DNA of 5,042 nt, from the NCBI GenBank assembly GCA_009786045.1, contig WQTY01000203.1:1-5042 (forward strand), read 5' to 3'. The stretch comes from Pseudomonadota bacterium (GTDB lineage: Bacteria > Myxococcota_A > Bradymonadia > UBA4248). Positions within the stretch are counted from its first letter, which is position 1; each line of letters starts with the position of its first letter. The notes under the pieces were generated by a model. It was not told the origin of the DNA. It worked only from the letters and a program-made list of their open reading frames with translations, and ran no database searches. A program made the position numbers and the translations under genes. Of this stretch, positions 1 through 5,042 are shown one piece after another.

Positions 1-317
1 AGATCCTGCCGCAAAGGCCCACGCGATAACGAGGCATTCTGGCACCCGCGACAACGCAAATTGCACCCCTGTAAGCCGTACGAAAAAACCGCGCATGAGG
101 GATAAAAATGAAACAGCGGTTTCTTCTCGATGGGATCGATGTTGAGTGCCGCGGGACGCCCATACACGAGCGACGCCACCCCATCGGCATTGCCCGCCCG
201 AACCCCGCAAAGCCCCTTTTTGCCAGGGTCCAACGCGCACCCATGCGGACACAATGCACACAATACATGCCCCTGCGACGAAGCGCGGGACAAAGCAACG
301 TCAGAAACGCCAACCAC
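1..317 (-). CDS. amrS: AmmeMemoRadiSam system radical SAM enzyme, N-terminal 105 residues (3' end beyond left edge)
   Basis: Reading the minus strand from 317 gives an open frame that leaves the window at base 1 without a stop. The peptide matches the N-terminus of the PflA-like radical SAM proteins of the AmmeMemoRadiSam system. First comes a cysteine cluster (C20, C23, C27, C37) in the context LCPHGC...GKKGLCGVR, then SLVYGRP (49-55), then the family hallmark DPIEKKPLFHF (61-71). Next is the radical SAM motif CNLRCRGC (C85, C89, C92; CX3CX2C) followed by QN. Those three cysteines should hold the [4Fe-4S] cluster that cleaves S-adenosylmethionine; the earlier cysteines may bind a second metal centre. 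The substrate of this system is not established. A stop lies in frame at 338-336. The GTG at 317 has an AGGGAG SD six bases upstream, and no ATG lies in frame before the motifs. The catalytic barrel lies mostly off the window. The partner AMMECR1- and Memo-like genes are not in view and may lie further left. Family assignment is from recognised motifs, with high confidence; the exact start is moderate. Confidence 0.9.
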   Translation of the reverse strand, partial: MVGVSDVALSRASSQGHVLCALCPHGCALDPGKKGLCGVRAGNADGVASLVYGRPAALNIDPIEKKPLFHFYPSCAVFSYGLQGCNLRCRGCQNASLSRGPLRQD

Positions 318-329
318 GGCATGCTCCCT
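318..329 (-). promoter_or_regulatory. Ribosome binding site deciding the GTG start of the radical SAM gene
   Basis: On the minus strand AGGGAG (329-324) is followed by six bases and then GTG at 317. An ATG at 322-320 sits only one base after this SD and is in a different frame that does not give the radical SAM protein, so the GTG is preferred. The 5' leader between hairpin 343-367 and this site is very A-rich. Confidence 0.65.
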
Positions 330-342
330 ATATTTTTATTTT

Positions 343-400
343 TGTGGGGGAGCATTGCTCCCCCACACCCCCTGCGATACTTCGTATCGCTTGTGGGTGG
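343..400. repeat. Palindromic repeat, copy A: two adjacent perfect hairpins
   Basis: Two strong inverted repeats sit side by side in the gap between the radical SAM gene and the TPR-PEGA gene. Hairpin 1 (343-367) has an 11-base-pair perfect stem, TGTGGGGGAGC against GCTCCCCCACA, with a three-base loop. Hairpin 2 (374-390) has a 7-base-pair perfect stem, GCGATAC against GTATCGC, with loop TTC, and is followed by TTGTGGGTGG. Bases 360-400 recur inverted at 5002-5042 with one mismatch, and the parts also recur around 2816-2945. Neither hairpin is followed by a T-run on either strand (the T-run lies 5' of hairpin 1 on the plus strand), so these are not ordinary intrinsic terminators. The pattern fits REP/BIME- or MITE-like dispersed palindromes. 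Confidence 0.8.
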
Positions 401-416
401 GAGTTTTCATGATGTC

Positions 417-455
417 GCCCCCCTCTCCAAACTGGAGAGGGGGCAGGGGGTGAGG
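417..455. repeat. REP-like palindrome directly after the TPR-PEGA stop codon
   Basis: A perfect 11-base-pair stem (419-429 against 433-443, loop AAC) begins about a dozen bases after the TAG of the TPR-PEGA gene. A G-rich tail, GCAGGGGGTGAGG (443-455), follows on the plus strand. Hairpins with this CCCTCTCC...GGAGAGGG core and G-rich tail are a common style of intergenic repeat in proteobacteria. On the minus strand no T-run follows, so it is not a standard terminator. It could still protect the 3' end of the mRNA or support factor-dependent termination. Confidence 0.65.
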
Positions 456-1538
456 CTAAAAGCTAAACCTCAACCCCATGCCCACACCATCGGACGAAAC
501 ATACGGCAAAAACTGAAATGACGAGACATCCTCTCCTTCAGGCCTTGGGGCGTATTTGACCGCATCGACGATCACGAGCACAACGCCCGTTACTGCAATC
601 GCGCTGCCGCCCGCAATGAGGCCATAGCTGATGTTCAGCTTCTTTTGGGTCTTTGACTTTTCCTTCATGATATTGTCGTACGAATAATCCCCTTCCTGAC
701 TGGTCTTATTCCCCTCAAGCAAATCCTGATAACGGCTATAGGAAACACCGGCAAGTACGCCGCCGCCAATGGCCGTCGCCGCACCAACGCCAATAAAGGT
801 GTATCCCAGCGTCTTGAAAAGAAACGACTTCTGGGCACGTTCTTCGGGCGTCAGGCCGCCATCTGCAAGCAGCTTCTCCAGGTCAACCACCTCAACCTCG
901 ACAGACACGACCTCGCCTGCCACAGCCTTGATACTCTTCGTCGTAAAACCATAGCTCGTTTTTGCATGAAGCGAGTGATCACCAGGCACCAGCGCTATCG
1001 GCAGTGCATGACAGTCGAATTCGACGCCGCCGTTAATTGAAATGGCCATCTCGGAAGGACGGCACTGCAAAACGATGGACGCAGAGCATTGCATCTCAAG
1101 CTCTTTGAGATGATCCTGCGCCCTGGCATCAAGCTCCGACTTCGGAATCTCCTTAATCGGCGGAGCGCCTGCAACGCGCATCAACGCCTCGCGAGCTTCC
1201 ATGCACTTGCCCTGGCTCGCATACGTGCGGCCAAGATTAAACCAGATAACATTGAATTCCCCAAGATGAAGCATTGCCCGAAACAGCTGCTCTGCCTTCT
1301 GATAGTTGCCCGCATTGGTGGCATCGACTGCCTCATTGTTCAGGCCTACCTGCTGTTCCGAAAAAGATGTCCCCACCGCAACGTTATCCGCCACCACTGC
1401 TGCATCATCTGCCGGTTTCTCTGCTGCCGCCGGGCTCCTCGAACTCGAAGAAGACCTTTCCCTGGTGCTTCTTGGATTGGCAAATACAGGCGAAGCAGCT
1501 AAGAAAAATAACGCCAAAAAGATTAAAAACTTTTTCAT
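456..1538 (-). CDS. Secreted or envelope TPR and PEGA-domain protein, 360 residues
   Basis: Residues 1-20 (MKKFLIFLALFFLAASPVFA) are a textbook signal peptide with an AXA-type cleavage site before N21, so the protein is exported. A Ser/Arg/Ala-rich linker follows (about 22-60), then one or two TPR-like helical repeats (about 66-122), including the NYQKAEQLFRAML and FNLGRTYASQGKCMEAREAL segments. A PEGA-like beta domain comes next (about 153-218; ISINGG, LVPGDHSL, then a VSVEVEV strand). Two hydrophobic glycine-rich stretches (about 239-267 and 302-327) flank a charged loop of about 35 residues, and the chain ends in GMGLRFSF. Proteins of this plan are frequent in Myxococcota-like bacteria and are thought to be periplasmic or envelope-bound scaffolds; the ligand is unknown. 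The frame is open up to 1685, but the longer version would begin inside the upstream gene's terminator. The ATG at 1538 has GGAGGAAGG immediately upstream and a signal peptide right after it. The C-terminal Phe recalls outer-membrane barrel ends, but no barrel is apparent. No specific function can be assigned. Confidence 0.85.
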   Translation of the reverse strand: MKKFLIFLALFFLAASPVFANPRSTRERSSSSSRSPAAAEKPADDAAVVADNVAVGTSFSEQQVGLNNEAVDATNAGNYQKAEQLFRAMLHLGEFNVIWFNLGRTYASQGKCMEAREALMRVAGAPPIKEIPKSELDARAQDHLKELEMQCSASIVLQCRPSEMAISINGGVEFDCHALPIALVPGDHSLHAKTSYGFTTKSIKAVAGEVVSVEVEVVDLEKLLADGGLTPEERAQKSFLFKTLGYTFIGVGAATAIGGGVLAGVSYSRYQDLLEGNKTSQEGDYSYDNIMKEKSKTQKKLNISYGLIAGGSAIAVTGVVLVIVDAVKYAPRPEGEDVSSFQFLPYVSSDGVGMGLRFSF

Positions 1539-1547
1539 CCTTCCTCC
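1539..1547 (-). promoter_or_regulatory. Strong ribosome binding site for the TPR-PEGA gene
   Basis: The minus strand reads GGAGGAAGG directly before ATG at 1538. It fixes the start at the signal peptide and excludes the upstream in-frame start at 1685. The core GGAGG is four bases from the ATG, slightly close but within the working range. Confidence 0.8.
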
Positions 1548-1664
1548 AGGTAGCCGAACCGCAACACACCGATGCACTGCCAAACTTATCTCAGAAACCG
1601 CCATTCTGCAATCTGAAATATTCCACGCACAACATACGAAGAAAATGCACAAAGATGCTATCTC

Positions 1665-1694
1665 AAACAAAAAAGCCTCGCCCAAGGGCGAGGC
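1665..1694 (-). terminator. Intrinsic terminator of the P-loop gene
   Basis: On the minus strand GCCTCGCCC and GGGCGAGGC form a perfect nine-base-pair stem with a two-base loop (in practice probably eight pairs and a four-base loop), followed at once by TTTTTTGTTT. The hairpin begins 21 bases after the TAG of the P-loop gene. Together these are the classic features of a Rho-independent terminator. It separates this gene from the TPR-PEGA gene, which must therefore have its own promoter between about 1550 and 1664. Confidence 0.93.
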
Positions 1695-1715
1695 AGGGTG
1701 TTGAACAGCAGATGA

Positions 1716-2699
1716 CTAGCTGTGCATGTCTTTGTAGACCTTCCAGAGCTTCAGTGCCGTGTCTCGAATGCCGTTGTCGAGTGCTTCGATCTCTTCTTTC
1801 GTCCAATCGGCAGGATCCTTGCGTGCAAACGTCGTCAGATCGCGGCGGTTGTCGAACCGTGCCACGGGCACGTAGAAGGTTTTGCCGTGTGCCTCAATGC
1901 GAAGCGTGTTTTCCTTATCGCTCTGCTCCATGAGATCAAGCATGTCATCCGAACCGTAATCCTGAAGCATGACGGATTCAGGCGTGCCATGGAACAGAAT
2001 GGACTTGTCCTCGCCCGGACGCGCACGTTCGCGATTCTTGCGCCGCGATTCCTCTGGCGTGACCCACACATAAAGGATGGCGGCACGGCTCAGAATCTCC
2101 TCCGAAAGATAGGGCAAACTTCCCGCATAGCCATAGTGCTTGGGCATGGGACGAACATCCACCGGGCCGCCTCGCGCAAATTCGATCACGATCGTCTTGC
2201 CCTCACGCGATTTTGACGCATTGTCAATCTTGGCGTCGAACAATTCCCGGGCTTCTTCCTCAAGCTTCTCCTCAAGCTTGGCGCGAATCTCTGCGCTAAG
2301 CGCCGCAATCTTCGCCACACCGCCAACCTTCACCGCTGAATTGTCGAGACGCTCAAAGAGACGGGCAGCCGCATTCTTCGGATTCTCTGCCTCACCTGTC
2401 AGAATTTCATGATAATCTTCATTGAGAAGTTCAATCAGAGCCGACCAGTCAAAGCTGTCCAGGAACGGGCCATTGCGTCCGCCTGCATCGTCCTCGTAAT
2501 GGTAAATGCGAGGCTCACCAAGCTCCTCCAACACCTCATCGATGACCAACTGAACATGCACATAGGGATAGTCGTCCAATTGGATCGTCTCCCCCATATG
2601 GAACTGATCAGGCGTCTTGGCTGTCAAAAAGGTTCGCACCTCAGACTTGCCAGACGCGGGAAGCGCCAGCAATAACAGTGTATCGAAAATTTCAGGCAT
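1716..2699 (-). CDS. P-loop nucleotide-binding protein of unknown function, 327 residues
   Basis: The N-terminus is a hydrophobic strand running into a Walker A motif of the AXXXXGKS form (A12-S19, ALPASGKS), as in small kinases of the adenylate/nucleoside kinase-like P-loop group. A short LDDYPY stretch (41-46) follows. A Glu/Lys/Ala-rich helical segment (about 128-158) could form a coiled coil or long helix. A second hydrophobic strand ends in an acidic residue (TIVIEFARGG, 169-178) and could serve as Walker B. ILYVWVTPEESRRKNRERA (208-226) resembles the strand plus arginine-rich lid seen in such kinases. The C-terminal part (about 230-327) has a conserved-looking HGTPESVML and DYGSDD section that I do not recognise. 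There is no signal peptide or membrane segment, so it should be cytoplasmic. The ATG at 2699 has GGGAG seven bases upstream. ATP/GTP binding is well supported; kinase activity is only an inference and the substrate is unknown. It appears to be transcribed alone, with a strong terminator downstream and a repeat-filled gap upstream. Confidence 0.85.
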   Translation of the reverse strand: MPEIFDTLLLLALPASGKSEVRTFLTAKTPDQFHMGETIQLDDYPYVHVQLVIDEVLEELGEPRIYHYEDDAGGRNGPFLDSFDWSALIELLNEDYHEILTGEAENPKNAAARLFERLDNSAVKVGGVAKIAALSAEIRAKLEEKLEEEARELFDAKIDNASKSREGKTIVIEFARGGPVDVRPMPKHYGYAGSLPYLSEEILSRAAILYVWVTPEESRRKNRERARPGEDKSILFHGTPESVMLQDYGSDDMLDLMEQSDKENTLRIEAHGKTFYVPVARFDNRRDLTTFARKDPADWTKEEIEALDNGIRDTALKLWKVYKDMHS

Positions 2700-2711
2700 C
2701 TGTCATCTCCC
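2700..2711 (-). promoter_or_regulatory. Ribosome binding site of the P-loop gene
   Basis: The minus strand carries GGGAG (2711-2707), then seven bases, then ATG at 2699. This is ordinary spacing and supports the annotated start. Confidence 0.7.
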
Positions 2712-2815
2712 GGTTGAAACCACTCGACATGAGCGGATATAGGTAGACAGACATTTATCCGTCTTGCGCAAAGAATGGCAAGCAAATTTTACCTCTTTAC
2801 GCGGGAGAGCCTTTC

Positions 2816-2945
2816 TGTGGGGGATCCAGCTCCCCCCTGCGTGCCTCCCCTTTCAGGGGAGGTGGTGGCGAAGTCGACGGAGGGGTTCGCGCATTGCTTG
2901 TGGGTGAAGTGGCAAAGTGCATCGTTTGTGACCACATATCTCGCC
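2816..2945. repeat. Palindromic repeat, copy B: composite, with an inserted second palindrome
   Basis: The plus strand begins with TGTGGGGGATCCAGCTCCCC (2816-2835), a diverged hairpin 1 of copy A, followed by CTGCG as in copy A. Where copy A has only ATAC before TTCG, copy B has about 44 bases (2842-2885). These include a perfect 7-base-pair hairpin (2844-2850 against 2856-2862) and a GTCGACGGAGGGG tail. The copy A-like sequence then resumes with TTCG and GCTTGTGGGTG. From 2894 to 2945 the sequence also matches the minus strand of 4964-5011 (36 of 45 positions over the best part, by hand). It lies in the gap between the RNB and P-loop genes; the open frames crossing it on both strands are low-quality and probably not coding. 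Confidence 0.75.
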
Positions 2946-3027
2946 ATGCAACGAAAATTTCCTACTAAAAACAATGACTTTCTATCTAAATGCAATAATT
3001 TTTCTCTCAAAGCGGCATGCAGCGAAA
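2946..3027. other. AT-rich non-coding stretch between the RNB and P-loop genes
   Basis: This segment is clearly richer in A and T than its surroundings, with runs such as AAAATTT, CTAAAAACAA and AATAATTTTT. It sits between repeat copy B and the hairpin after the RNB gene. Local AT-richness fits promoter or spacer DNA, but no convincing -35/-10 pair was found. No gene or RNA could be recognised in it. Confidence 0.4.
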
Positions 3028-3050
3028 CCGGGCGTGGAATCCACGCCCGG
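3024..3050 (-). terminator. Probable weak terminator of the RNB gene
   Basis: CCGGGCGTGG and CCACGCCCGG form a perfect ten-base-pair stem with a three-base loop (3028-3050), starting 24 bases after the TGA of the RNB gene. On the minus strand the stem is followed by only TTTCGC, a short T-run. It is positioned as a terminator and the stem is very stable, but the poor T-run makes it weaker than the one at 1665-1694. It could instead be another palindromic repeat or an RNA-stabilising hairpin. Confidence 0.6.
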
Positions 3051-3074
3051 CGCAGCCGCCCCCTCCCCTGAGGC

Positions 3075-4913
3075 TCATCCCTGCCGGGTCAGAAAACAGC
3101 TCGGCACAACGCGCCACTTATCCTTGACCGCATGGTAGGAAAGAACGCACAGACTGATGCTGTCTCCCACCACGTAGGCGTGCGCCTGATCGTCACTTTC
3201 GACCCTCGTCATCGACGCATTCACGCGCCATCCCTGCCCCGACACATCGACGATGTCGCGAACATAAACCTTGAGCTCAATGGGGGGCATGTCGAGGCGA
3301 ACATAGAGTGCGCCGGGTTTCATGCCAAGAATCGTCCCCGTGCGCGAGGGACGTTGACTGGGGGGATAGTCGCAGTCATGCCCGATGACACAGGCAATGG
3401 CATAGGAATCCACCGCCTTGTCCATCTCTCGCTGTACAGAGCGCGCCCGATTTGCAGATTGAATGACGCGCTCGCGCAGGGCAACATTATCGCCTGAAGA
3501 CCGACCGGCTTCGGGGAAGCATGCCCCAATGGCCTCCTGGTGCGTAAAAATACCGACCACCTCGCGCATCGGCGCACTGAACCGGGCATAGGGATTGACA
3601 CCAAGCGCACTGTGGAGGCCTGCGTCCGTCGAAAAAAAACTCCGCCGCTGCATCATGAGAATCTGACGCTCAATGGCCTGTTGAATGCGCCCCAGACGCT
3701 CGTCATCGTCGACAAGACCCTCAAGATAATCGGCGAGGCTTTGTTTGCTGCGATCCCAAAACCAGGCCTCTGGCAGGAACTGTGCCTGAGCAATGGCGTT
3801 GATGATGGCATTGAGCTCATCAAGATCGCGCGCCGAAAGAGCCTCATGATTGCGGAATATTGCCAATACCCCGGGATCTTCCTGTGCCAGGCGATTGAGG
3901 ATCCTGGCGCCCTCCATATTGCACAGTAGAGAAAGCTGTTCGTTGTACAGGTCAACCGGCGACCGTTCGTCCAAACCGAGTACAAAGCCATCCCTGGTGC
4001 CGTTCAGAGATATGTCCAGGGCAATCCTGTTAAAGTGCACCACGTTGCGCGTCCGGCTCTCACGAAGGCGAAGCAGGCTTGCCTCACGAAACGCCAGCAG
4101 GCTCGCTGCATAGTCTGTTTCTGCAAAGGGATGATTGCCGGAATCGCGCAAAAAGGCATCCACGTCATCGTTGGTCAGCTTTGCGCGTGAGCGCATCATG
4201 GCTCGCACGAGCACGGTTTTCGTGCATACGCCGTCCCTGTCGATCTGCATGACAAACACAAGCGCACGCCGATCAACACAGGGGTTGAGCGAAATCATGC
4301 CACGCGACAGCGCATGGGGAAGCATGGGCACACTCATGCCGGCAAAGTAGATGCTCGCCCCCCTTGCCAGCGCTTCTTCATAGAGCGCGGTTCCCGGCCG
4401 GATAAACCAGGACGCATCCGCAATGGCGTAGCACACGAGATAAGCACAATCGGGGCCAACTTCTATGGGCGCCTGACCGGCACTCGCCACAAAGAGCGCC
4501 TGATCCAGATCCATGGTGCCGGCACCATCCACTGTCACAAAGGGCACGTGGCGCCAATCCTCACATACCTCTTCGGAAACAGGATCGGCAAGAATCCGCT
4601 CGACTTCTCCCTCGACAGACTCCGAAAATCCAGACTCCAGCCCACGATCGGAGGCAAGCTGGTAGACACCATGCAGCACGCTGCCCGACTTAGCCCAGTC
4701 GATGATGCGGTAGCTTCGCGAAGACTGCCGTTCCAGGCGAAGATAGTCACCTGCCGAAACCAAATCACGGAACTCCGCCAGGTTCTCAATGCGATCCCAG
4801 GCATCCTCTTTGCCAACGGCACGAAGCCTCCCCTCCTGCAAAGCGCTGTCGAACTTCACAATACGGGTCGAGCGCTCGAAAAGCCGGATACTCTCTACAC
4901 CATGATGACACAT
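3075..4913 (-). CDS. RNB-domain exoribonuclease of the RNase II/R superfamily, 612 residues
   Basis: Members of this superfamily degrade RNA processively from the 3' end in the cytoplasm using Mg ions. Numbering is from the ATG at 4913. The RNB domain runs from about 122 to 460. The active-site block is VTVDGAGTMDLDQAL: D129, D135 and D137 align by spacing with E. coli RNase II D201, D207 and the essential D209. Q138 replaces D210. Other family signatures are YAIADASWFI (162-171), PMLPHALSRGMISLNP (196-211), IFRNHEALS (352-360) and YARFSAPMRE (442-451), where R450 corresponds to the RNA-contacting Arg of the SPIR motif. Residues about 525-557 (GTILGMKPGALYVRL) look like an OB-fold/S1-type strand set. 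Residues 1-120 hold a short N-terminal region; VSAGDYLRLERQ recalls a cold-shock-like OB strand pair, but standard tandem cold-shock domains are not clear. It is shorter than typical RNase R. It could be a housekeeping RNase R/II substitute or a paralogue; without the genome it should not be named rnr or rnb. Confidence 0.92.
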   Translation of the reverse strand: MCHHGVESIRLFERSTRIVKFDSALQEGRLRAVGKEDAWDRIENLAEFRDLVSAGDYLRLERQSSRSYRIIDWAKSGSVLHGVYQLASDRGLESGFSESVEGEVERILADPVSEEVCEDWRHVPFVTVDGAGTMDLDQALFVASAGQAPIEVGPDCAYLVCYAIADASWFIRPGTALYEEALARGASIYFAGMSVPMLPHALSRGMISLNPCVDRRALVFVMQIDRDGVCTKTVLVRAMMRSRAKLTNDDVDAFLRDSGNHPFAETDYAASLLAFREASLLRLRESRTRNVVHFNRIALDISLNGTRDGFVLGLDERSPVDLYNEQLSLLCNMEGARILNRLAQEDPGVLAIFRNHEALSARDLDELNAIINAIAQAQFLPEAWFWDRSKQSLADYLEGLVDDDERLGRIQQAIERQILMMQRRSFFSTDAGLHSALGVNPYARFSAPMREVVGIFTHQEAIGACFPEAGRSSGDNVALRERVIQSANRARSVQREMDKAVDSYAIACVIGHDCDYPPSQRPSRTGTILGMKPGALYVRLDMPPIELKVYVRDIVDVSGQGWRVNASMTRVESDDQAHAYVVGDSISLCVLSYHAVKDKWRVVPSCFLTRQG

Positions 4914-4923
4914 CATAACCTCC
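4914..4923 (-). promoter_or_regulatory. Ribosome binding site deciding the RNB start
   Basis: The minus strand reads GTGGAGGTTATGATG from 4925. The core GGAGG (4923-4919) is two bases from the ATG at 4916 but five bases from the ATG at 4913, so the second ATG is favoured. The in-frame GTG at 4925 overlaps the SD itself and is unlikely to be the start. The alternatives differ by one to four residues only. Confidence 0.7.
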
Positions 4924-4963
4924 ACTCAGGGATTCTTTCGACTGCTTCGCCTCCACTTACGTC

Positions 4964-5042
4964 GGCGAGGCATGTGGCACCAAGCGATGCTCTCTGCCAC
5001 TCCACCCACAAGCGATACGAAGTATCGCAGGGGGCGTGGGGG
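4964..5042. repeat. Palindromic repeat, copy C: inverted relative to copy A, cut by right edge
   Basis: Read on the minus strand, 5042-5002 matches copy A (360-400) at 40 of 41 positions, including the perfect GCGATAC/GTATCGC hairpin (5012-5028) and TTGTGGGTGG. The following bases (5011-4964) match the end of copy B (2894-2945) at roughly 80 percent. The C-run at the edge is where hairpin 1 would begin, so the element very probably continues beyond the window. It lies upstream of the RNB gene. Bases 4924-4963 between it and the RNB ribosome binding site show no recognisable promoter. Confidence 0.8.

Noticed and set aside
320..322. ATG at 322 as the start of the radical SAM gene
   Set aside because: It is only one base from the SD and in a different frame that lacks all the family motifs.
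343..367. Hairpin 1 as an intrinsic terminator
   Set aside because: The T-run is on the wrong side for the plus strand, and on the minus strand the stem is followed by A residues rather than T.
108..521. Plus-strand open frames over 108-521, including one of 137 residues
   Set aside because: They lie opposite the radical SAM gene and run through palindromic repeats. Their composition (Pro, His, Arg-rich) is typical of antisense shadows.
1555..1664. Promoter for the TPR-PEGA gene (for example TTGTGC and CAGAAT on the minus strand)
   Set aside because: A promoter is expected here because of the upstream terminator, but the candidate boxes match the consensus too poorly to place one.
1539..1685. 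N-terminal extension of the TPR-PEGA protein to an ATG at 1685 (49 extra residues)
   Set aside because: It would begin inside the terminator hairpin of the upstream gene, has no ribosome binding site, and would bury a textbook signal peptide that follows a strong SD at 1539-1547.
2700..2790. Sigma70-like promoter for the P-loop gene (TATATC with an upstream TTGCGC on the minus strand)
   Set aside because: The spacing between the boxes is about 24 bases, far from the usual 16-18, and no better -35 box was found.
2775..3071. Small open frames of 98 residues (plus) and 73 residues (minus) in the RNB/P-loop gap
   Set aside because: Both cross the composite repeat copy B; the peptide segments are the kind produced by translating REP-like repeats. 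Neither has a clear SD or recognisable domain.
343..5042. CRISPR array
   Set aside because: The repeats are few, far apart, composite and in opposite orientations, with no regular spacers and no cas genes.

Overview
The window carries four protein genes, all on the minus strand, so transcription runs from right to left. Base composition looks moderately GC-rich and every gene has a clear purine-rich Shine-Dalgarno (SD) site, so this is a bacterium. The secreted TPR-PEGA protein with two glycine-rich hydrophobic segments resembles proteins common in Myxococcota, Bradymonadota and other former Deltaproteobacteria. That placement is an inference from one gene style and is of low confidence.

Layout, in order of transcription. 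(1) 4913-3075: a 612-residue RNB-domain exoribonuclease of the RNase II/R superfamily, with three of the four active-site aspartates and a glutamine at the fourth. (2) 3074-2700: a 375-base gap with a weak terminator hairpin, an AT-rich stretch and a composite palindromic repeat. (3) 2699-1716: a conserved-looking P-loop protein of unknown function, followed by an excellent intrinsic terminator (1694-1665). (4) 1538-456: a secreted or envelope protein with signal peptide, TPR and PEGA-like domain. Its true start is 49 codons inside the longest open frame. (5) 455-318: a cluster of three hairpins belonging to the same repeat family. (6) 317-1: the 5' part of a gene for the radical SAM enzyme of the AmmeMemoRadiSam system. 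It runs off the left edge, has no stop in the window and starts with GTG, so it is easily missed.

The genes do not form an obvious single pathway. Terminators or repeat-filled gaps separate them, so each is probably its own transcription unit. Their link is the intergenic DNA: three gaps (318-455, 2700-3074, 4914-5042) hold copies of one modular palindromic repeat. The left and right copies are near-identical over 41 bases in inverted orientation, and the middle copy looks like the same element with a second palindromic module nested inside it.

No complete new system is visible. The points most worth following are the repeat family, a possible alternative hairpin that would cover the SD of the radical SAM gene, the D-to-Q change in the RNB active site, and the unassigned P-loop protein.
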